64,000 bases of DNA from Clostridia bacterium (GCA_017465085.1 JAFTWW010000010.1:1-64000), one strand, 5' to 3'; shown: positions 51,032 through 60,313, counted from the first letter of the stretch. Notes: generated by a model not told the origin, from the letters alone. Numbers and translations: made by a program.

Positions 51032-51517
51032 TTACTTATTAAGAAATTCAAAGGCTATTCTAGGATCGCCGTTTTCAAGATAAATAATACCGCAACGCTT
51101 AAAATCATTCTTCTCTAAAAGATGTTGCATAACCTTATTATCCTCGTGGGTATCTATTCGAAGATTTTTCGAAAAGCCCTTGCAAAAATCGAGGCATACT
51201 TTAAGCACACCTTTGGATTTGCCGGCGCTTGCCACTCTGTGAACAGCAAAATACTCTTCATCAGATAACCAGGCGCCGTTTTCTATATAACAGTATGTTG
51301 GATCCTCTCCTTTTATAAAAGCAAAAACAGCGTGTATTTCCCCATCAATTTCAAGAACAAACAACTGTTTTTTATCTATATCCTCCATCAGAATTTCTTT
51401 TTGAGGATACCCGCCGTTCCATTGAGTTGCATTGCCTGTGCTTCTCATAAATTTTCTAGCCGTTTCATAAACGGAAAGAATCTCATCAATATCTTTAAAT
51501 TTTGCTAATCTTATCAT
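51032..51517 (-). CDS. GNAT-family N-acetyltransferase
   Basis: A 161-residue acetyltransferase-fold protein. The N-terminal IRLAKFKDIDEILSVYETAR, central LFVLEIDGEIHAVFAF and RVASAGKSKGVLKVCLDF (acetyl-CoA loop region) and C-terminal RIDTHEDNKVMQHLLEKNDF (conserved RIDTH motif) are typical. Substrate unknown. It follows the Smr-domain part of mutS2 by 3 nt and so is the last gene of that transcript. Confidence 0.88.
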   Translation of the reverse strand: MIRLAKFKDIDEILSVYETARKFMRSTGNATQWNGGYPQKEILMEDIDKKQLFVLEIDGEIHAVFAFIKGEDPTYCYIENGAWLSDEEYFAVHRVASAGKSKGVLKVCLDFCKGFSKNLRIDTHEDNKVMQHLLEKNDFKRCGIIYLENGDPRIAFEFLNK

Positions 51518-51520
51518 AAT

Positions 51521-51982
51521 TTATTCCTTAAATTCTGCTATTGTAACGCCATCTTCACCCTCACCGAAGACGCCGAGCCTGTAGGCTTTAATGGATTTAT
51601 GGGAACGAAGATATCCCTGAACAGATTTCCGCAATACCCCCGTACCCTTGCCGTGAATAATCCTGATTGATTCAAGGTGAGAAAGAATTGCATTATCAAT
51701 ATATTTATCGAGCTCCAGGATAGCCTCATCCGATGCCATACCCCTTAAATCGATTTCACCCGAAACGCTGCGCATAGCATTAGAAATCATATTATTTACT
51801 CTACGTGTTTTTTTATGCTCGGTGGAAACGGATGATTTTTTAATTCGCAGTTCATCAAGACCTACCCACATCTTCATGGAACCCGACATTACATATACTC
51901 TCTTGCCCTTTTCATCGGTATCAATAACGGTTGCATCGCGGTTAATACTGCCAATGACAACAATATCGTTTTTCTTTGGCAT
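51521..51982 (-). CDS. mutS2: MutS2 C-terminal part: KOW-like and Smr domains, separated by an in-frame TAA
   Basis: A frame of 153 residues from the first Met after the interruption. It begins with the KOW-like part (NDIVVIGSINRDATVIDTD) and ends with a complete Smr nuclease domain (IDLRGMASDEA, RIIHGKGTGVLRKSV, GVFGEGEDGVTIAEF). The same frame is open back to the TAA at 52124-52126 through 47 further codons (AKKTITAENAAKSVEAARLN), which match the helical linker of MutS2. No ribosome-binding site is evident before the Met at 51982, so independent translation is doubtful. Best viewed as the 3' third of mutS2. Confidence 0.85.
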   Translation of the reverse strand: MPKKNDIVVIGSINRDATVIDTDEKGKRVYVMSGSMKMWVGLDELRIKKSSVSTEHKKTRRVNNMISNAMRSVSGEIDLRGMASDEAILELDKYIDNAILSHLESIRIIHGKGTGVLRKSVQGYLRSHKSIKAYRLGVFGEGEDGVTIAEFKE

Positions 51983-52123
51983 AACGCTTAACTTTTCGCG
52001 GTTATCATGTTGATTTTCAATGGGATCGGCAAGTTCATCAAGCGCGTTTAGAGTCTTTTTATAGTTAAGCCTTGCCGCCTCAACACTTTTAGCTGCATTT
52101 TCTGCAGTAATAGTTTTCTTGGC

Positions 52124-52126
52124 TTA
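52124..52126 (-). other. mutS2: Premature in-frame TAA in mutS2
   Basis: Frame is conserved on both sides (LLNQLE before, AKKTITAENAAKS after). GAA or AAA would be expected codons; one base change suffices to restore the gene. Confidence 0.85.
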
Positions 52127-53908
52127 CTCCAACTGATTAAGTAACACAGAAGATTTGTTTCGGGCATCATCAATTATCTGATTTGCCTTTTCTCTGGTTT
52201 TTTCCATCAGTTTTTCCTGCTTGATTTTGAACTCATGCTCAAGCATTTCGGTACGCTTTTTGCTCTCATAAAGCTCAAGCCTCAGCTTTGAAGATTTCCT
52301 CTGCTCCTCCTCAGCTGCCTGTCTTGCCTTTTCAAGTGATGCCACAACCCTCTCAAAACGCATATCATCTTCAGTAACTTGATTCCTTGCGCTATCGATA
52401 ATAAAGTCATTAAGGCCTAATTTCCGAGATATTTCAAAGGCATTAGACCGACCCGGAACACCTATAATAAGTCTATAAGTCGGTTTTAAGGTATTAACAT
52501 CAAATTCACAGCTTGCATTTTCAACCCTGAAACTATCAAGAGCATAGGATTTAAGTTCGGGATAGTGAGTAGTAGCAACAGTTTTTGCTCCGTTTTCGGT
52601 AAGCTGCATAAGTATTGCTTTTGCAAGCGCGGCGCCCTCTATGGGATCGGTACCTGCGCAAAGCTCATCAAAGAGAACCAAGGAGTTATCATCAAACTCA
52701 TCTAAGATAGAAATGATATTAACCATATGGGATGAAAAAGTTGATAGAGATTGCTCTATGCTCTGCTCATCACCGATATCAGCAAAAATTTTATCAAATA
52801 CCGCAATCTCGCTGTTATCATCGGCGGGTATCATAAGACCGCACATTGCCATAAAGGTAAGCAAACCAACGGTTTTAAGGGTTACCGTTTTACCGCCGGT
52901 ATTGGGACCGGTAATAATTAGGGTATCGTATTCTTCGCCGAGAGAAACTGTTATTGGAACGACCTTTCTTTTATCAATAAGCGGATGACGGGCATTTTTA
53001 AGATAAATGTAACCCTTATCATTGATTTTAGGCACAACAGCGCCCATTTTATAAGCAAGCTTAGCCTTGGCAAAGATAATATTAAGCTCCAATAGTGCAT
53101 TGTAGGAATTTTTTATAGTATCAGAAAAATCGGCAACCTCCGCAGAAATTTCCGCAAGAATCCGAGCAATTTCTTCCTGCTCCTTTGCTCTTAAAACTCT
53201 GATTTCATTATTGGTTTCAACAACGCTCATAGGCTCTATGAACAGCGTTGAGCCACTAGATGATGTATCGTGAAGAATGCCCTTGATTTCGCCTCGGTAC
53301 TCCGCGCGAACGGGCACAACATATCGGCCATCTCTTTGGGTGATAATGGCATCCTGCAGGTATTTTGCAGTTTGACCTCTAATAATCTTTTCAAGGTTAT
53401 CTCGAAGCTTTGATGATGCCGAAGAAATTTTTCTTCGCAAATCCGCTAATGTTGGAGAAGCGTTATCGTTTATCTCATCCTCGGATTTTATGGCAAAGTT
53501 AATTTTATTTTCTAAATAATTATTGGGATTAAGAGCATTGAAATAACAATCGATGGAGGTTTCATTTACACCCGAACAATCCTCACGCCATTTTTTAACC
53601 GTTCTTATATTTCTGAGAATCTCTGCAACCGTTAAAAGTTCTTTTGCTGAAAGAGATGCGCCTACATTTGCCCTTGCAAGCATCGAAGAAACATTAGAGC
53701 AGGCAGTAAACACGGGAGCAGAATATTTAGCCATAAACAAATAGGCATCCTCGGTCTGCCTTAAAAGAGCTTTAACCTCCCCGAAATTACGGGAAGGTCT
53801 AATAAGCAATGCCGTATCCTTAGCTTCAGGCATGGTTGCTTCCTCAGCCAAAAATTCTAGAATACGGTTAAGTTCTAAAGTAGTAATCTGTTTTTCTAAG
53901 TTATACAT
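52124..53908 (-). CDS. mutS2: MutS2 ATPase part, ended by an in-frame TAA
   Basis: A 594-residue part of MutS2, an ATPase that acts on branched DNA and on collided ribosomes. It begins YNLEKQITTLELNRIL (family N-terminus) and has Walker A GPNTGGKT, the LVLFDELCAGTDPIEG Walker B region and the STFSSHM motif. A long coiled coil follows (RAAEEEQRKSSKLRLELY). TAA at 52124-52126 follows LLNQLE. With the in-frame remainder to 51521 the product would be 795 residues, the normal MutS2 length. ATG 53908 is chosen after GAGGTT; a frame to 53941 has no better site. Lies 8 nt after recO. Confidence 0.93.
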   Translation of the reverse strand: MYNLEKQITTLELNRILEFLAEEATMPEAKDTALLIRPSRNFGEVKALLRQTEDAYLFMAKYSAPVFTACSNVSSMLARANVGASLSAKELLTVAEILRNIRTVKKWREDCSGVNETSIDCYFNALNPNNYLENKINFAIKSEDEINDNASPTLADLRRKISSASSKLRDNLEKIIRGQTAKYLQDAIITQRDGRYVVPVRAEYRGEIKGILHDTSSSGSTLFIEPMSVVETNNEIRVLRAKEQEEIARILAEISAEVADFSDTIKNSYNALLELNIIFAKAKLAYKMGAVVPKINDKGYIYLKNARHPLIDKRKVVPITVSLGEEYDTLIITGPNTGGKTVTLKTVGLLTFMAMCGLMIPADDNSEIAVFDKIFADIGDEQSIEQSLSTFSSHMVNIISILDEFDDNSLVLFDELCAGTDPIEGAALAKAILMQLTENGAKTVATTHYPELKSYALDSFRVENASCEFDVNTLKPTYRLIIGVPGRSNAFEISRKLGLNDFIIDSARNQVTEDDMRFERVVASLEKARQAAEEEQRKSSKLRLELYESKKRTEMLEHEFKIKQEKLMEKTREKANQIIDDARNKSSVLLNQLE

Positions 53909-53915
53909 TTTAACC

Positions 53916-54653
53916 TCAAATAATACTGTTGTAAAAATCAAGCGTGGTAAATTTATGCTCGGTTTGTAATGTTATGTATTTCTCTGTAATATCCGATAAA
54001 ATTTTGGTTTCCCTCTCGGGTATTTCAAAGGAATATAAGCTCTCCAACTTTGAATAAACAATATGCCGCATTGCCTTAAGAACGGCAGGATTTATCTCCT
54101 TGCAGTATTCTCCTTTTCGGCAGTTTTCACAGTACAAAACACCCTCATAGGTATTGAAATACATAACATCCGCTTCAAATTCGCCGCAACCATCACAGGC
54201 TACTAAATTAGGCGTATAACCTGAAATAGAAGCTATTCTCAGCTCGGTTATTGCCTTAATAAGAGCAAGTGGCCGCTTCTTTTCGGTTATAAAATGAAGC
54301 GAATTTAATATAAGCCTTAAAAATTCTTCACCGTTTTCATCATAGGGGCCCAGCACAAGGCAAAGCTCACACAGATATTGCGATAAGGCGAGAACATCAA
54401 TATCACTGCCTGCGCCAAAAAACATTCGGTTAACGGTAGCTTCACGGATTTTATATGTATCTCCCTTTTTATCGATATCAAAATCGGAATAGGATAAAAG
54501 ACCGGTTGCCGACCCCCTGCGGCTTTTAATACTCTTTGCGCCAACCGCAAATGCTTTTATTACGCCGTAGTCTCTGGTCATAATAGTAACCAATCTGTCA
54601 TTATCACCGATATTCATTTCTTTTATAACAAGTCCATCGGTTGAAAAGCCCAT
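53916..54653 (-). CDS. recO: DNA repair protein RecO
   Basis: A 245-residue protein that loads RecA onto SSB-coated DNA with RecR. The N-terminal OB fold begins FSTDGLVIKEMNIGDNDRLV. The four-Cys zinc site is CDGCGE and CENCRKGEYC. ATG 54653 has GGGGGA about 6 nt upstream. Part of the conserved era-recO cluster and followed by mutS2. Confidence 0.95.
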   Translation of the reverse strand: MGFSTDGLVIKEMNIGDNDRLVTIMTRDYGVIKAFAVGAKSIKSRRGSATGLLSYSDFDIDKKGDTYKIREATVNRMFFGAGSDIDVLALSQYLCELCLVLGPYDENGEEFLRLILNSLHFITEKKRPLALIKAITELRIASISGYTPNLVACDGCGEFEADVMYFNTYEGVLYCENCRKGEYCKEINPAVLKAMRHIVYSKLESLYSFEIPERETKILSDITEKYITLQTEHKFTTLDFYNSII

Positions 54654-54654
54654 C

Positions 54655-54759
54655 TTATCCCCCAAAATCGTTGTTCTTATGGCAGGAATCAACATATTTG
54701 AGATAATCCTCCACCCTGCCTGTTAAAACAAATTTATTCCATTCTTTTTCTCCTACCAT
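54655..54759 (-). CDS. Small YqzL-like protein
   Basis: A 34-residue protein (VGEKEWNKFVLTGRVEDYLK is most of it). A tiny gene between era and recO is common in Firmicutes (yqzL), with a similar W-x-x-F-x-x-[TS]-G-x-x-x-x-Y-L pattern, clear here. ATG 54759 is preceded by GGGAGG at a long spacing of about 11 nt. The function of YqzL is unknown. It ends 1 nt before the recO start. Confidence 0.7.
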   Translation of the reverse strand: MVGEKEWNKFVLTGRVEDYLKYVDSCHKNNDFGG

Positions 54760-54838
54760 AAAGCATTTAACCTCCCAGATGTTTTCACTAATAGGTTTTG
54801 TTAAAACAAAGAAAATATGGTAGGAAAATAATTCAAAA

Positions 54839-55765
54839 TCAATTATTATCAAGACCGAAGGTGTGGATAAGACCTTGACGGTTACGCCAGTCCTCCTTAA
54901 CCTTCACCCAAAGCTTAACCGATGCCTTAATGCCAAAAAACTTTTCTATATCGTATCTTGCCATTGTGCCTATCTTTTTAAGCATAGAGCCGCCTTTACC
55001 AATAACAATGCCTTTATGGGTATCCTTCTCGCAATAAATAACTGCTTCAACCTCGATTATAGGCTCACCCGCCGCATTATCGCGCTCATAGAACTTTTCA
55101 AGATCAACCGCGATACCGTGTGGCACCTCTTTGCTCAATGTAAGCAAAAGCTTCTCTCTTATCATTTCGGCAACCATTACCTTTTCGGGTTGATCGGTAA
55201 CATCGCTGGCATCAAAATAATGAGGAGAAGGTTTTTTATACTTTTCAAGTTCTTTAAGCAATATGCAAACTCCATCACCGCTTTTAGCAGAAAGAGGTAC
55301 TACCGCTTCGAAATCAAAATACTTAGTATAAGCCTTAATTATATCAAGAATTTTCTCTTTATCGGTAAGTAAATCAATTTTGTTAATTACCAACAGGCAT
55401 TTAAGTTTTTTTGCCTTAACGGATTCTAAAAGCGCTAATTCCGCCGCAGGTATATTATCTTCATCAATAGTAAAATCGGGACATGCATCAACAACTAAAA
55501 CAGCGGCATCTACGTCACTCATACCGCTGTCAACGGCCTTGATCATATTTGTTCCCAATAGATTGTGGGGCTTGTGAAAACCTGGAGTATCAATAAAAAC
55601 ATATTGGGTTTCTTCCTTTGTAAGAATACCCATAATCCGTGTTCGCGTAGTTTGAGGCTTGTCCGAAACGATGGCAACCTTCTGACCTAAAATCTTATTC
55701 ATAAGAGAAGATTTGCCCACATTGGCTCTGCCGATTATAGTTATAAAAGCGGATTGCTGTGCCAT
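54839..55765 (-). CDS. era: GTPase Era
   Basis: A 308-residue GTPase that binds 16S rRNA and assists 30S subunit assembly. G1 is GRANVGKSS, G3 DTPGFH, G4 NKIDLL; effector segment QTTRTRIMGI. The C-terminal KH domain includes the GxxG loop in IVIGKGGSMLKKIG. Length matches the family (about 300). In the cluster phoH-ybeY-era-recO. Confidence 0.97.
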   Translation of the reverse strand: MAQQSAFITIIGRANVGKSSLMNKILGQKVAIVSDKPQTTRTRIMGILTKEETQYVFIDTPGFHKPHNLLGTNMIKAVDSGMSDVDAAVLVVDACPDFTIDEDNIPAAELALLESVKAKKLKCLLVINKIDLLTDKEKILDIIKAYTKYFDFEAVVPLSAKSGDGVCILLKELEKYKKPSPHYFDASDVTDQPEKVMVAEMIREKLLLTLSKEVPHGIAVDLEKFYERDNAAGEPIIEVEAVIYCEKDTHKGIVIGKGGSMLKKIGTMARYDIEKFFGIKASVKLWVKVKEDWRNRQGLIHTFGLDNN

Positions 55766-55776
55766 AATTACATCCT

Positions 55777-56259
55777 TTACTTATTTTTAATATCAAGTCC
55801 CATATTCTTAAGTACCGTGTTCTGTTTAGCGCGCATTTGCATATCTTCTTCATCCGAATTTACATGATCGTATCCAAGAAGATGCAGAACAGAATGAACG
55901 GTTAAAAAGGCGATTTCTCTTTTAACGCCGTGGCCGTAGACTTCCGCCTGAGCAAGAGCGTGTTCGATGGAAATTACCACATCACCCAACATCAGAGCAT
56001 TTGTTTCGGGATTGACATCATACACACCGTCTTCACCAAGAGGAAAGGATAAAACATCGGTTGATTTATCGAGATTTCTAAATTCATTATTAAGCCTTTG
56101 TATCTCTTTATCATCCACAAAGGTCACGTTGATTTCTGCAGGCTCCTTAAATTCCTCGGATGTAAGCGTTGCCTTACAAGCTTTTTTTACAAGAGCTTTA
56201 GTGCCAAAGGGCAGTTTTTTTATATCTTGTGCATTAGTTATATTTAGTTTTACTTTCAT
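55777..56259 (-). CDS. ybeY: Endoribonuclease YbeY (16S rRNA maturation)
   Basis: A 160-residue metalloprotein for 16S rRNA 3' end processing and ribosome quality control. The zinc motif is HSVLHLLGYDH; TDVLSFPLGED is also conserved. An in-frame ATG at 56280 is possible, but ATG 56259 gives the usual N-terminus (MKVKLNI). It overlaps the 3' end of phoH. Confidence 0.94.
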   Translation of the reverse strand: MKVKLNITNAQDIKKLPFGTKALVKKACKATLTSEEFKEPAEINVTFVDDKEIQRLNNEFRNLDKSTDVLSFPLGEDGVYDVNPETNALMLGDVVISIEHALAQAEVYGHGVKREIAFLTVHSVLHLLGYDHVNSDEEDMQMRAKQNTVLKNMGLDIKNK

Positions 56260-57214
56260 TTTTGTTACCGTTCTTTTCATAAGCTTTGATTATTTCCTGA
56301 ACGAGTTTGTGCCTTACAACATCCTTGCCCGTTAACTGAATAATAGCAATATCATCAATATTTTTAAGCACATTTACCGCTTCCTTAAGGCCCGAACGCT
56401 TACCGTCAGGTAGGTCAATCTGTGTATCATCACCTGTTACAACGGCTTTTGAATTAAAGCCTAAACGAGTTAAAAACATCTTCATTTGTTCTGATGTGGT
56501 ATTCTGCGCCTCATCAAGAATTATAAAACTATCATCGAGAGTTCTACCCCTCATATACGCCAAGGGGGCTACCTCAATATCACCGCGCTCCTGACATTTT
56601 TGAAAGTTTTCTGCGCCGAGCATATCGAAAAGAGCATCATAGAGAGGGCGCAAATAGGGATCAACCTTTTGCTGAAGGTCGCCCGGCAAGAAACCGAGCT
56701 TCTCACCCGCCTCAACTGCGGGACGTGTTAATATAATTCGGTTAACCTGCTTGGCGCGAAAAGCGCTTACCGCGTGAGCAACTGCGAGATAGGTTTTTCC
56801 CGTACCTGCAGGACCAACACCGATGGTGATGGTATTATTAGCTATAGCATCAATATATCTTTTCTGACCCAAAGTTTTAGGCTTGACGGGTTTACCCTTG
56901 GATGTAACACAGATACAATCGGCATCGGTTATGCTTCTTATTTTATCCTCAGTACCATCTGCAATCATATCGATGACACAATCAATGTTCTGCTCGGTTA
57001 TAATCTCCCCCTTGTTTATCATAACAAGAAGACAATTAACAGCCTTATAAGCCTCAGTTACATTTTCCTCAACACCGCTTATTTTTACCTGACCGCCGTG
57101 ATAGGTTATGCTTACCCTGTACTGTTTTTCCAGCTTTTTAATATTTTCATCAAAGTTTCCGAATAATGTAACGATATCTTCAATACGCTCAATATCAATA
57201 TACTGTTCGAACAA
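56234..57214 (-). CDS. phoH: PhoH-like ATPase
   Basis: A 326-residue cytoplasmic ATPase. Walker A GPAGTGKTY, then RPAVEAGEKLGFLPGDLQ and Walker B FIILDEAQNTT are the PhoH signature. PhoH-like proteins are linked to RNA metabolism; their exact activity is not settled. Preceded by yqfD and overlapping ybeY, as in Bacillus. Confidence 0.95.
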   Translation of the reverse strand: MFEQYIDIERIEDIVTLFGNFDENIKKLEKQYRVSITYHGGQVKISGVEENVTEAYKAVNCLLVMINKGEIITEQNIDCVIDMIADGTEDKIRSITDADCICVTSKGKPVKPKTLGQKRYIDAIANNTITIGVGPAGTGKTYLAVAHAVSAFRAKQVNRIILTRPAVEAGEKLGFLPGDLQQKVDPYLRPLYDALFDMLGAENFQKCQERGDIEVAPLAYMRGRTLDDSFIILDEAQNTTSEQMKMFLTRLGFNSKAVVTGDDTQIDLPDGKRSGLKEAVNVLKNIDDIAIIQLTGKDVVRHKLVQEIIKAYEKNGNKNESKTKYN

Positions 57215-57271
57215 TTAAACTTCCCCCAACTATATATATCTTTTATATTATAAACTTAAATAGGTAAAAAG

Positions 57272-58444
57272 TCAATTTATACTGTTAATAAGTATCGGCT
57301 GTTTTTGTGCGATATCTTCTCGGGTAATTATCTGTTTGCTAAGTGTTATACCGCCACTGCTTAAATCGACTCTCATCTCACCCTCTTCTATGATATCAAG
57401 TCCCGATTTATTTATATTGTTCTGCAGTTTATTTTTAAGAATTTCCAACAGCTCTTCCTCGGTGTAAATAACTTTTTTAGGTTCTGTTATCTGCATATAT
57501 TTCGAATATTTATTTATTGGTAGTTTTTCACCGAAAAGTTTTACATCAAGTGTTTCTTCCCTGCTAATATAATCTTTACTTTCTTTGCCTAAATACAGCG
57601 GTATTCTGATTGAAAAAAACTCTATTACACTACGTTTTTTAATATCCCCCGTTTTGATATTTTTTGTTTGATTAAAATTTTCACTAACGGTGAAAATCCG
57701 CTTTGTTGCCGCGGTAACGCTACCCTTTGAATCAACAAAGAGAGTACTGCTTTGATTTTCTATAACACCCGATACCAACAGATCGCCCTTGTGCACCGTA
57801 TCGCCGATTTTTATCAAAACATTACCCGAGGTAACATCAATTTTTTTAATCTCGCCATCGAATGCGGCGATTAAATTTGAAGGAACATTCTGATAATCAT
57901 CCTCATTCGCTCTTTTGATTTCAGTAACATTAACAGTTAGTTTACAGCCCTCAATATTAAGAGATGCCCAGGCGAGTTTTTTGTGCTTTATCAGCATACT
58001 CTGAGCGGATTTAAGAGTATCAATTTCTTTGATTTTTGTACCCTCATTTATACCGATTTCACGGCAAATTGCAAGGATTTCGTTATCCTCGATATAGTTA
58101 TTGCCCACAACATCAATATTCCAGATAAATGATGATAAAAACTGCAAAATAACAAAAAATAAGGCAACACCTGCTATGAATCCAAATCTTCTGTTGTATC
58201 GAGCAGTTTTGAAGGTAATACCTTTTTTGTTAATTATGTGTATTTTTACAGTACGTCTTTTTCTGATTTTTCTTAGTAAATAGAAATCCTTAGCCCTAAT
58301 ATTTCCGATTATTTTGCCTTTATTAAGACGAAGATTCCAAAGCTTAACCGAATGCTTGGCGCAGAGATTTAGTATCTCCTCGCAATTTTCTCCCGAAAAG
58401 CAAACAGTAATATAACCCGTGATATATCTGAATAATTTAAGCAC
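57272..58444 (-). CDS. yqfD: Sporulation protein YqfD
   Basis: A 390-residue membrane-anchored protein. Residues 1-80 are an N-terminal domain (TGYITVCFSGENCEEILNLC). A transmembrane helix follows at about 88-110 (FGFIAGVALFFVILQFLSSF). The rest is the YqfD extracytoplasmic domain (SLNIEGCKLTVNVTEIKRAN; GDTVHKGDLLVSGVIENQ). Needed for sporulation in Bacillus in the sigma-E programme. Follows yqfC by 13 nt. Confidence 0.93.
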   Translation of the reverse strand: MLKLFRYITGYITVCFSGENCEEILNLCAKHSVKLWNLRLNKGKIIGNIRAKDFYLLRKIRKRRTVKIHIINKKGITFKTARYNRRFGFIAGVALFFVILQFLSSFIWNIDVVGNNYIEDNEILAICREIGINEGTKIKEIDTLKSAQSMLIKHKKLAWASLNIEGCKLTVNVTEIKRANEDDYQNVPSNLIAAFDGEIKKIDVTSGNVLIKIGDTVHKGDLLVSGVIENQSSTLFVDSKGSVTAATKRIFTVSENFNQTKNIKTGDIKKRSVIEFFSIRIPLYLGKESKDYISREETLDVKLFGEKLPINKYSKYMQITEPKKVIYTEEELLEILKNKLQNNINKSGLDIIEEGEMRVDLSSGGITLSKQIITREDIAQKQPILINSIN

Positions 58445-58457
58445 CTATTACACCCTT

Positions 58458-58760
58458 TCAAAGACAAAACTCCAAAGAACTGATATCACCCGTAACATCA
58501 ATAATGCCTTCCTCAAAGTTTACAATGTTGAAATTATTTCCGTTGATAATCAAATAGCCCTTTGTGATTTTAAGCTTCAGATAATCCGCGTTAAAATCTG
58601 ATACCTTACTGCAACCATCTACTATTATTTCTTTATTAGAAAACAATTGTATATTTGCGCCACTTAGCATCTCTTTATTTATAGCATCGGGCATAAAAAA
58701 ATTAAATTTATTACCCTTTTTCTTTGATTCAAACACAAACCTATCACCCAAAATATTCAC
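58458..58760 (-). CDS. yqfC: Sporulation protein YqfC
   Basis: A 100-residue YabP/YqfC-type protein (NKEIIVDGCSKVSDFNADYL, then LKLKITKGYLIINGNNFNIV). It starts with GTG at 58760 after AGGAG at a spacing of about 10 nt. yqfC-yqfD is a sigma-E unit in Bacillus; here it heads the yqfCD-phoH-ybeY-era-recO-mutS2 series. Confidence 0.92.
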   Translation of the reverse strand: MNILGDRFVFESKKKGNKFNFFMPDAINKEMLSGANIQLFSNKEIIVDGCSKVSDFNADYLKLKITKGYLIINGNNFNIVNFEEGIIDVTGDISSLEFCL

Positions 58761-58841
58761 ACCCTAAAATTACTCCTAATCTAAACTATGATTGAGAAAT
58801 AATAATAATTCTAACAAGCATATAGTAATTATGGTGATAAT

Positions 58842-59900
58842 ATGATTGCAAAATCAGGTTTTGGTAAAATACTTAATATAACATTGATAATTTTCACAAT
58901 CTTCTTGATTTTTGTCTTTCAAGAGGAAAGCAAATCGGGAGCAATTTACGGATTACAGCTTTGCGGAAATGTGCTTATCCCATCGCTTTACCCATTCACC
59001 GTTTGCGTTTTGCTCCTTACAAAATTAGGTTTTTCAAAAATTTTTGCTTTCTTTTCTAAATATATTAAACTGATTTTTGGTTTGAATACCGCAGAATTTT
59101 CCGCTTTTTTTCTTTCCTTTATCGGAGGATACCCAATAGGCGCACGGGTACTTGATGAGCTTTGCGAAAACAAATTAACCGAGCAGGCTCGCGCTCAAAA
59201 AATATTGCTTTATTCTGTAAATGCCGGGCCCGCCTTTATAGTTTTAGCATTGGGAGGCGGATTGTTAGGTTCAAGAAGCTTAGGGGCTATTTTACTTACA
59301 TCTCATATAACCTCTTCACTAATTATTTCCTTAATAATCGCGCCAACTCTTAAGAGTTCTTCTACTGCACATAACAATGCATCCGTAACTGTTTCTTTTA
59401 CAGATGCATTTGTTAAAAGCGCTTCGGAGGCAGCTTCTACAGTTTTTAACATCTGCGCATTAGTTATACTTTTTTCATCGCTCACCAACATTGCACGAAG
59501 CTTCAACAATATCTTTTTTGATATTGTTTCAGAAATATTAGAGGTTACTACCGCTGCTTCAAAAGTTGATAATATTTATCTTTTATCCTTCTTGTTAGGC
59601 TTCGGCGGCATAAGTGTGTGGTTGCAGGTTTTATTTTGTTGCAAAAGCTTTAAGGTAAAAATTTTAAGCTTTACTATTTGGAGAGTTATTCACGGTATTA
59701 TAAGCGTTGCAATAACCTTTTTGTTATTAAAGGTATTCAAAATTGATTTTTACACCATTTCAAATCATATAGATACAAACCCTGTCCCCCTCTATAAAAC
59801 GCCCGCGTTGGCCGTTTCTCTGATTGCTATGGTGATTTTATTTCTGATTTCCTTAGAAAGAAAATTTGATGGTAGAAATTTGAAGAGGGATTTGATATAA
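58842..59900 (+). CDS. YlbJ-like sporulation membrane protein (nucleoside-recognition/Gate type)
   Basis: A 352-residue membrane protein with about eight helices. Segments such as LIPSLYPFTVCVLLLTKLGF, FLSFIGGYPIGARVLDELC and YSVNAGPAFIVLALGG resemble YlbJ and other Gate-domain proteins. YlbJ is a sigma-E membrane protein needed for spore formation. A CATATAGTA sequence upstream (within 58818-58832) could be a sigma-E -10 box, but the -35 is unclear. It is divergent from yqfC, consistent with a sporulation role. Confidence 0.65.
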   Translation: MIAKSGFGKILNITLIIFTIFLIFVFQEESKSGAIYGLQLCGNVLIPSLYPFTVCVLLLTKLGFSKIFAFFSKYIKLIFGLNTAEFSAFFLSFIGGYPIGARVLDELCENKLTEQARAQKILLYSVNAGPAFIVLALGGGLLGSRSLGAILLTSHITSSLIISLIIAPTLKSSSTAHNNASVTVSFTDAFVKSASEAASTVFNICALVILFSSLTNIARSFNNIFFDIVSEILEVTTAASKVDNIYLLSFLLGFGGISVWLQVLFCCKSFKVKILSFTIWRVIHGIISVAITFLLLKVFKIDFYTISNHIDTNPVPLYKTPALAVSLIAMVILFLISLERKFDGRNLKRDLI

Positions 59901-59921
59901 TACTAATCGTGGGGTGATTAT

Positions 59922-60134
59922 ATGGCATCTATCTTTAATAAAAAGCTTTCTAAATCCTGCTCTTTTTGTGTTCACGGCAATAAATCTGAATATTCTGATG
60001 AGATTTTCTGCGCTAAACACGGAGTAACAAATAAGCGTGATTACTGCCGCCATTATAAATATGATATCTTAAAAAGAGTTCCCGATAAAGTAAAACCAAC
60101 GGGTACTTTTTCCGAAGAAGATTTTTCTCTGTAA
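59922..60134 (+). CDS. Small Cys-rich protein of unknown function
   Basis: A 70-residue protein with CSFCVHG, FCAKHG and YCRHYKYD, five Cys and several His that could bind zinc. I do not recognise a named family, though short proteins with this pattern occur in clostridial genomes. It begins 21 nt after the YlbJ-like gene and may be co-transcribed. The tRNA-His promoter follows. Confidence 0.75.
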   Translation: MASIFNKKLSKSCSFCVHGNKSEYSDEIFCAKHGVTNKRDYCRHYKYDILKRVPDKVKPTGTFSEEDFSL

Positions 60135-60148
60135 AACAAAAAAACTTC

Positions 60149-60176
60149 TTGACAAATTATTTAGTTATGTTATAAT
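60149..60176 (+). promoter_or_regulatory. Promoter of tRNA-His and tRNA-Gln
   Basis: TTGACA (60149-60154), 16-nt spacer, TATAAT (60171-60176). Confidence 0.85.
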
Positions 60177-60190
60177 AGTCCTTGCGTTAC

Positions 60191-60268
60191 GGTGGATGTA
60201 GCTTAGTTGGTTAAAGCGCCAGTTTGTGGCACTGGAGATCGTGGGTTCGAATCCCATCTTCCACCCCA
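60191..60268 (+). tRNA. tRNA-His (anticodon GUG)
   Basis: Includes the extra 5' G typical of tRNA-His and encoded CCA. The anticodon stem CCAGT/ACTGG encloses loop TTGTGGC, anticodon GTG. T-loop TTCGAAT. The acceptor stem has one U-U mismatch at its sixth pair (GTGGATG with CTTCCAC). Confidence 0.95.
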
Positions 60269-60270
60269 GC

Positions 60271-60304
60271 AAAAAAGCACTTGCTGTGGCAAGTGCTTTT
60301 TTTA
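60271..60304 (+). terminator. Terminator-like hairpin after tRNA-His
   Basis: AAAAAGCACTTGC pairs with GCAAGTGCTTTTT around TGTG. It lies between tRNA-His and tRNA-Gln, so tRNA-Gln needs read-through or its own promoter, which I do not see. Confidence 0.85.
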
Positions 60305-60313
60305 ATTTAATAT

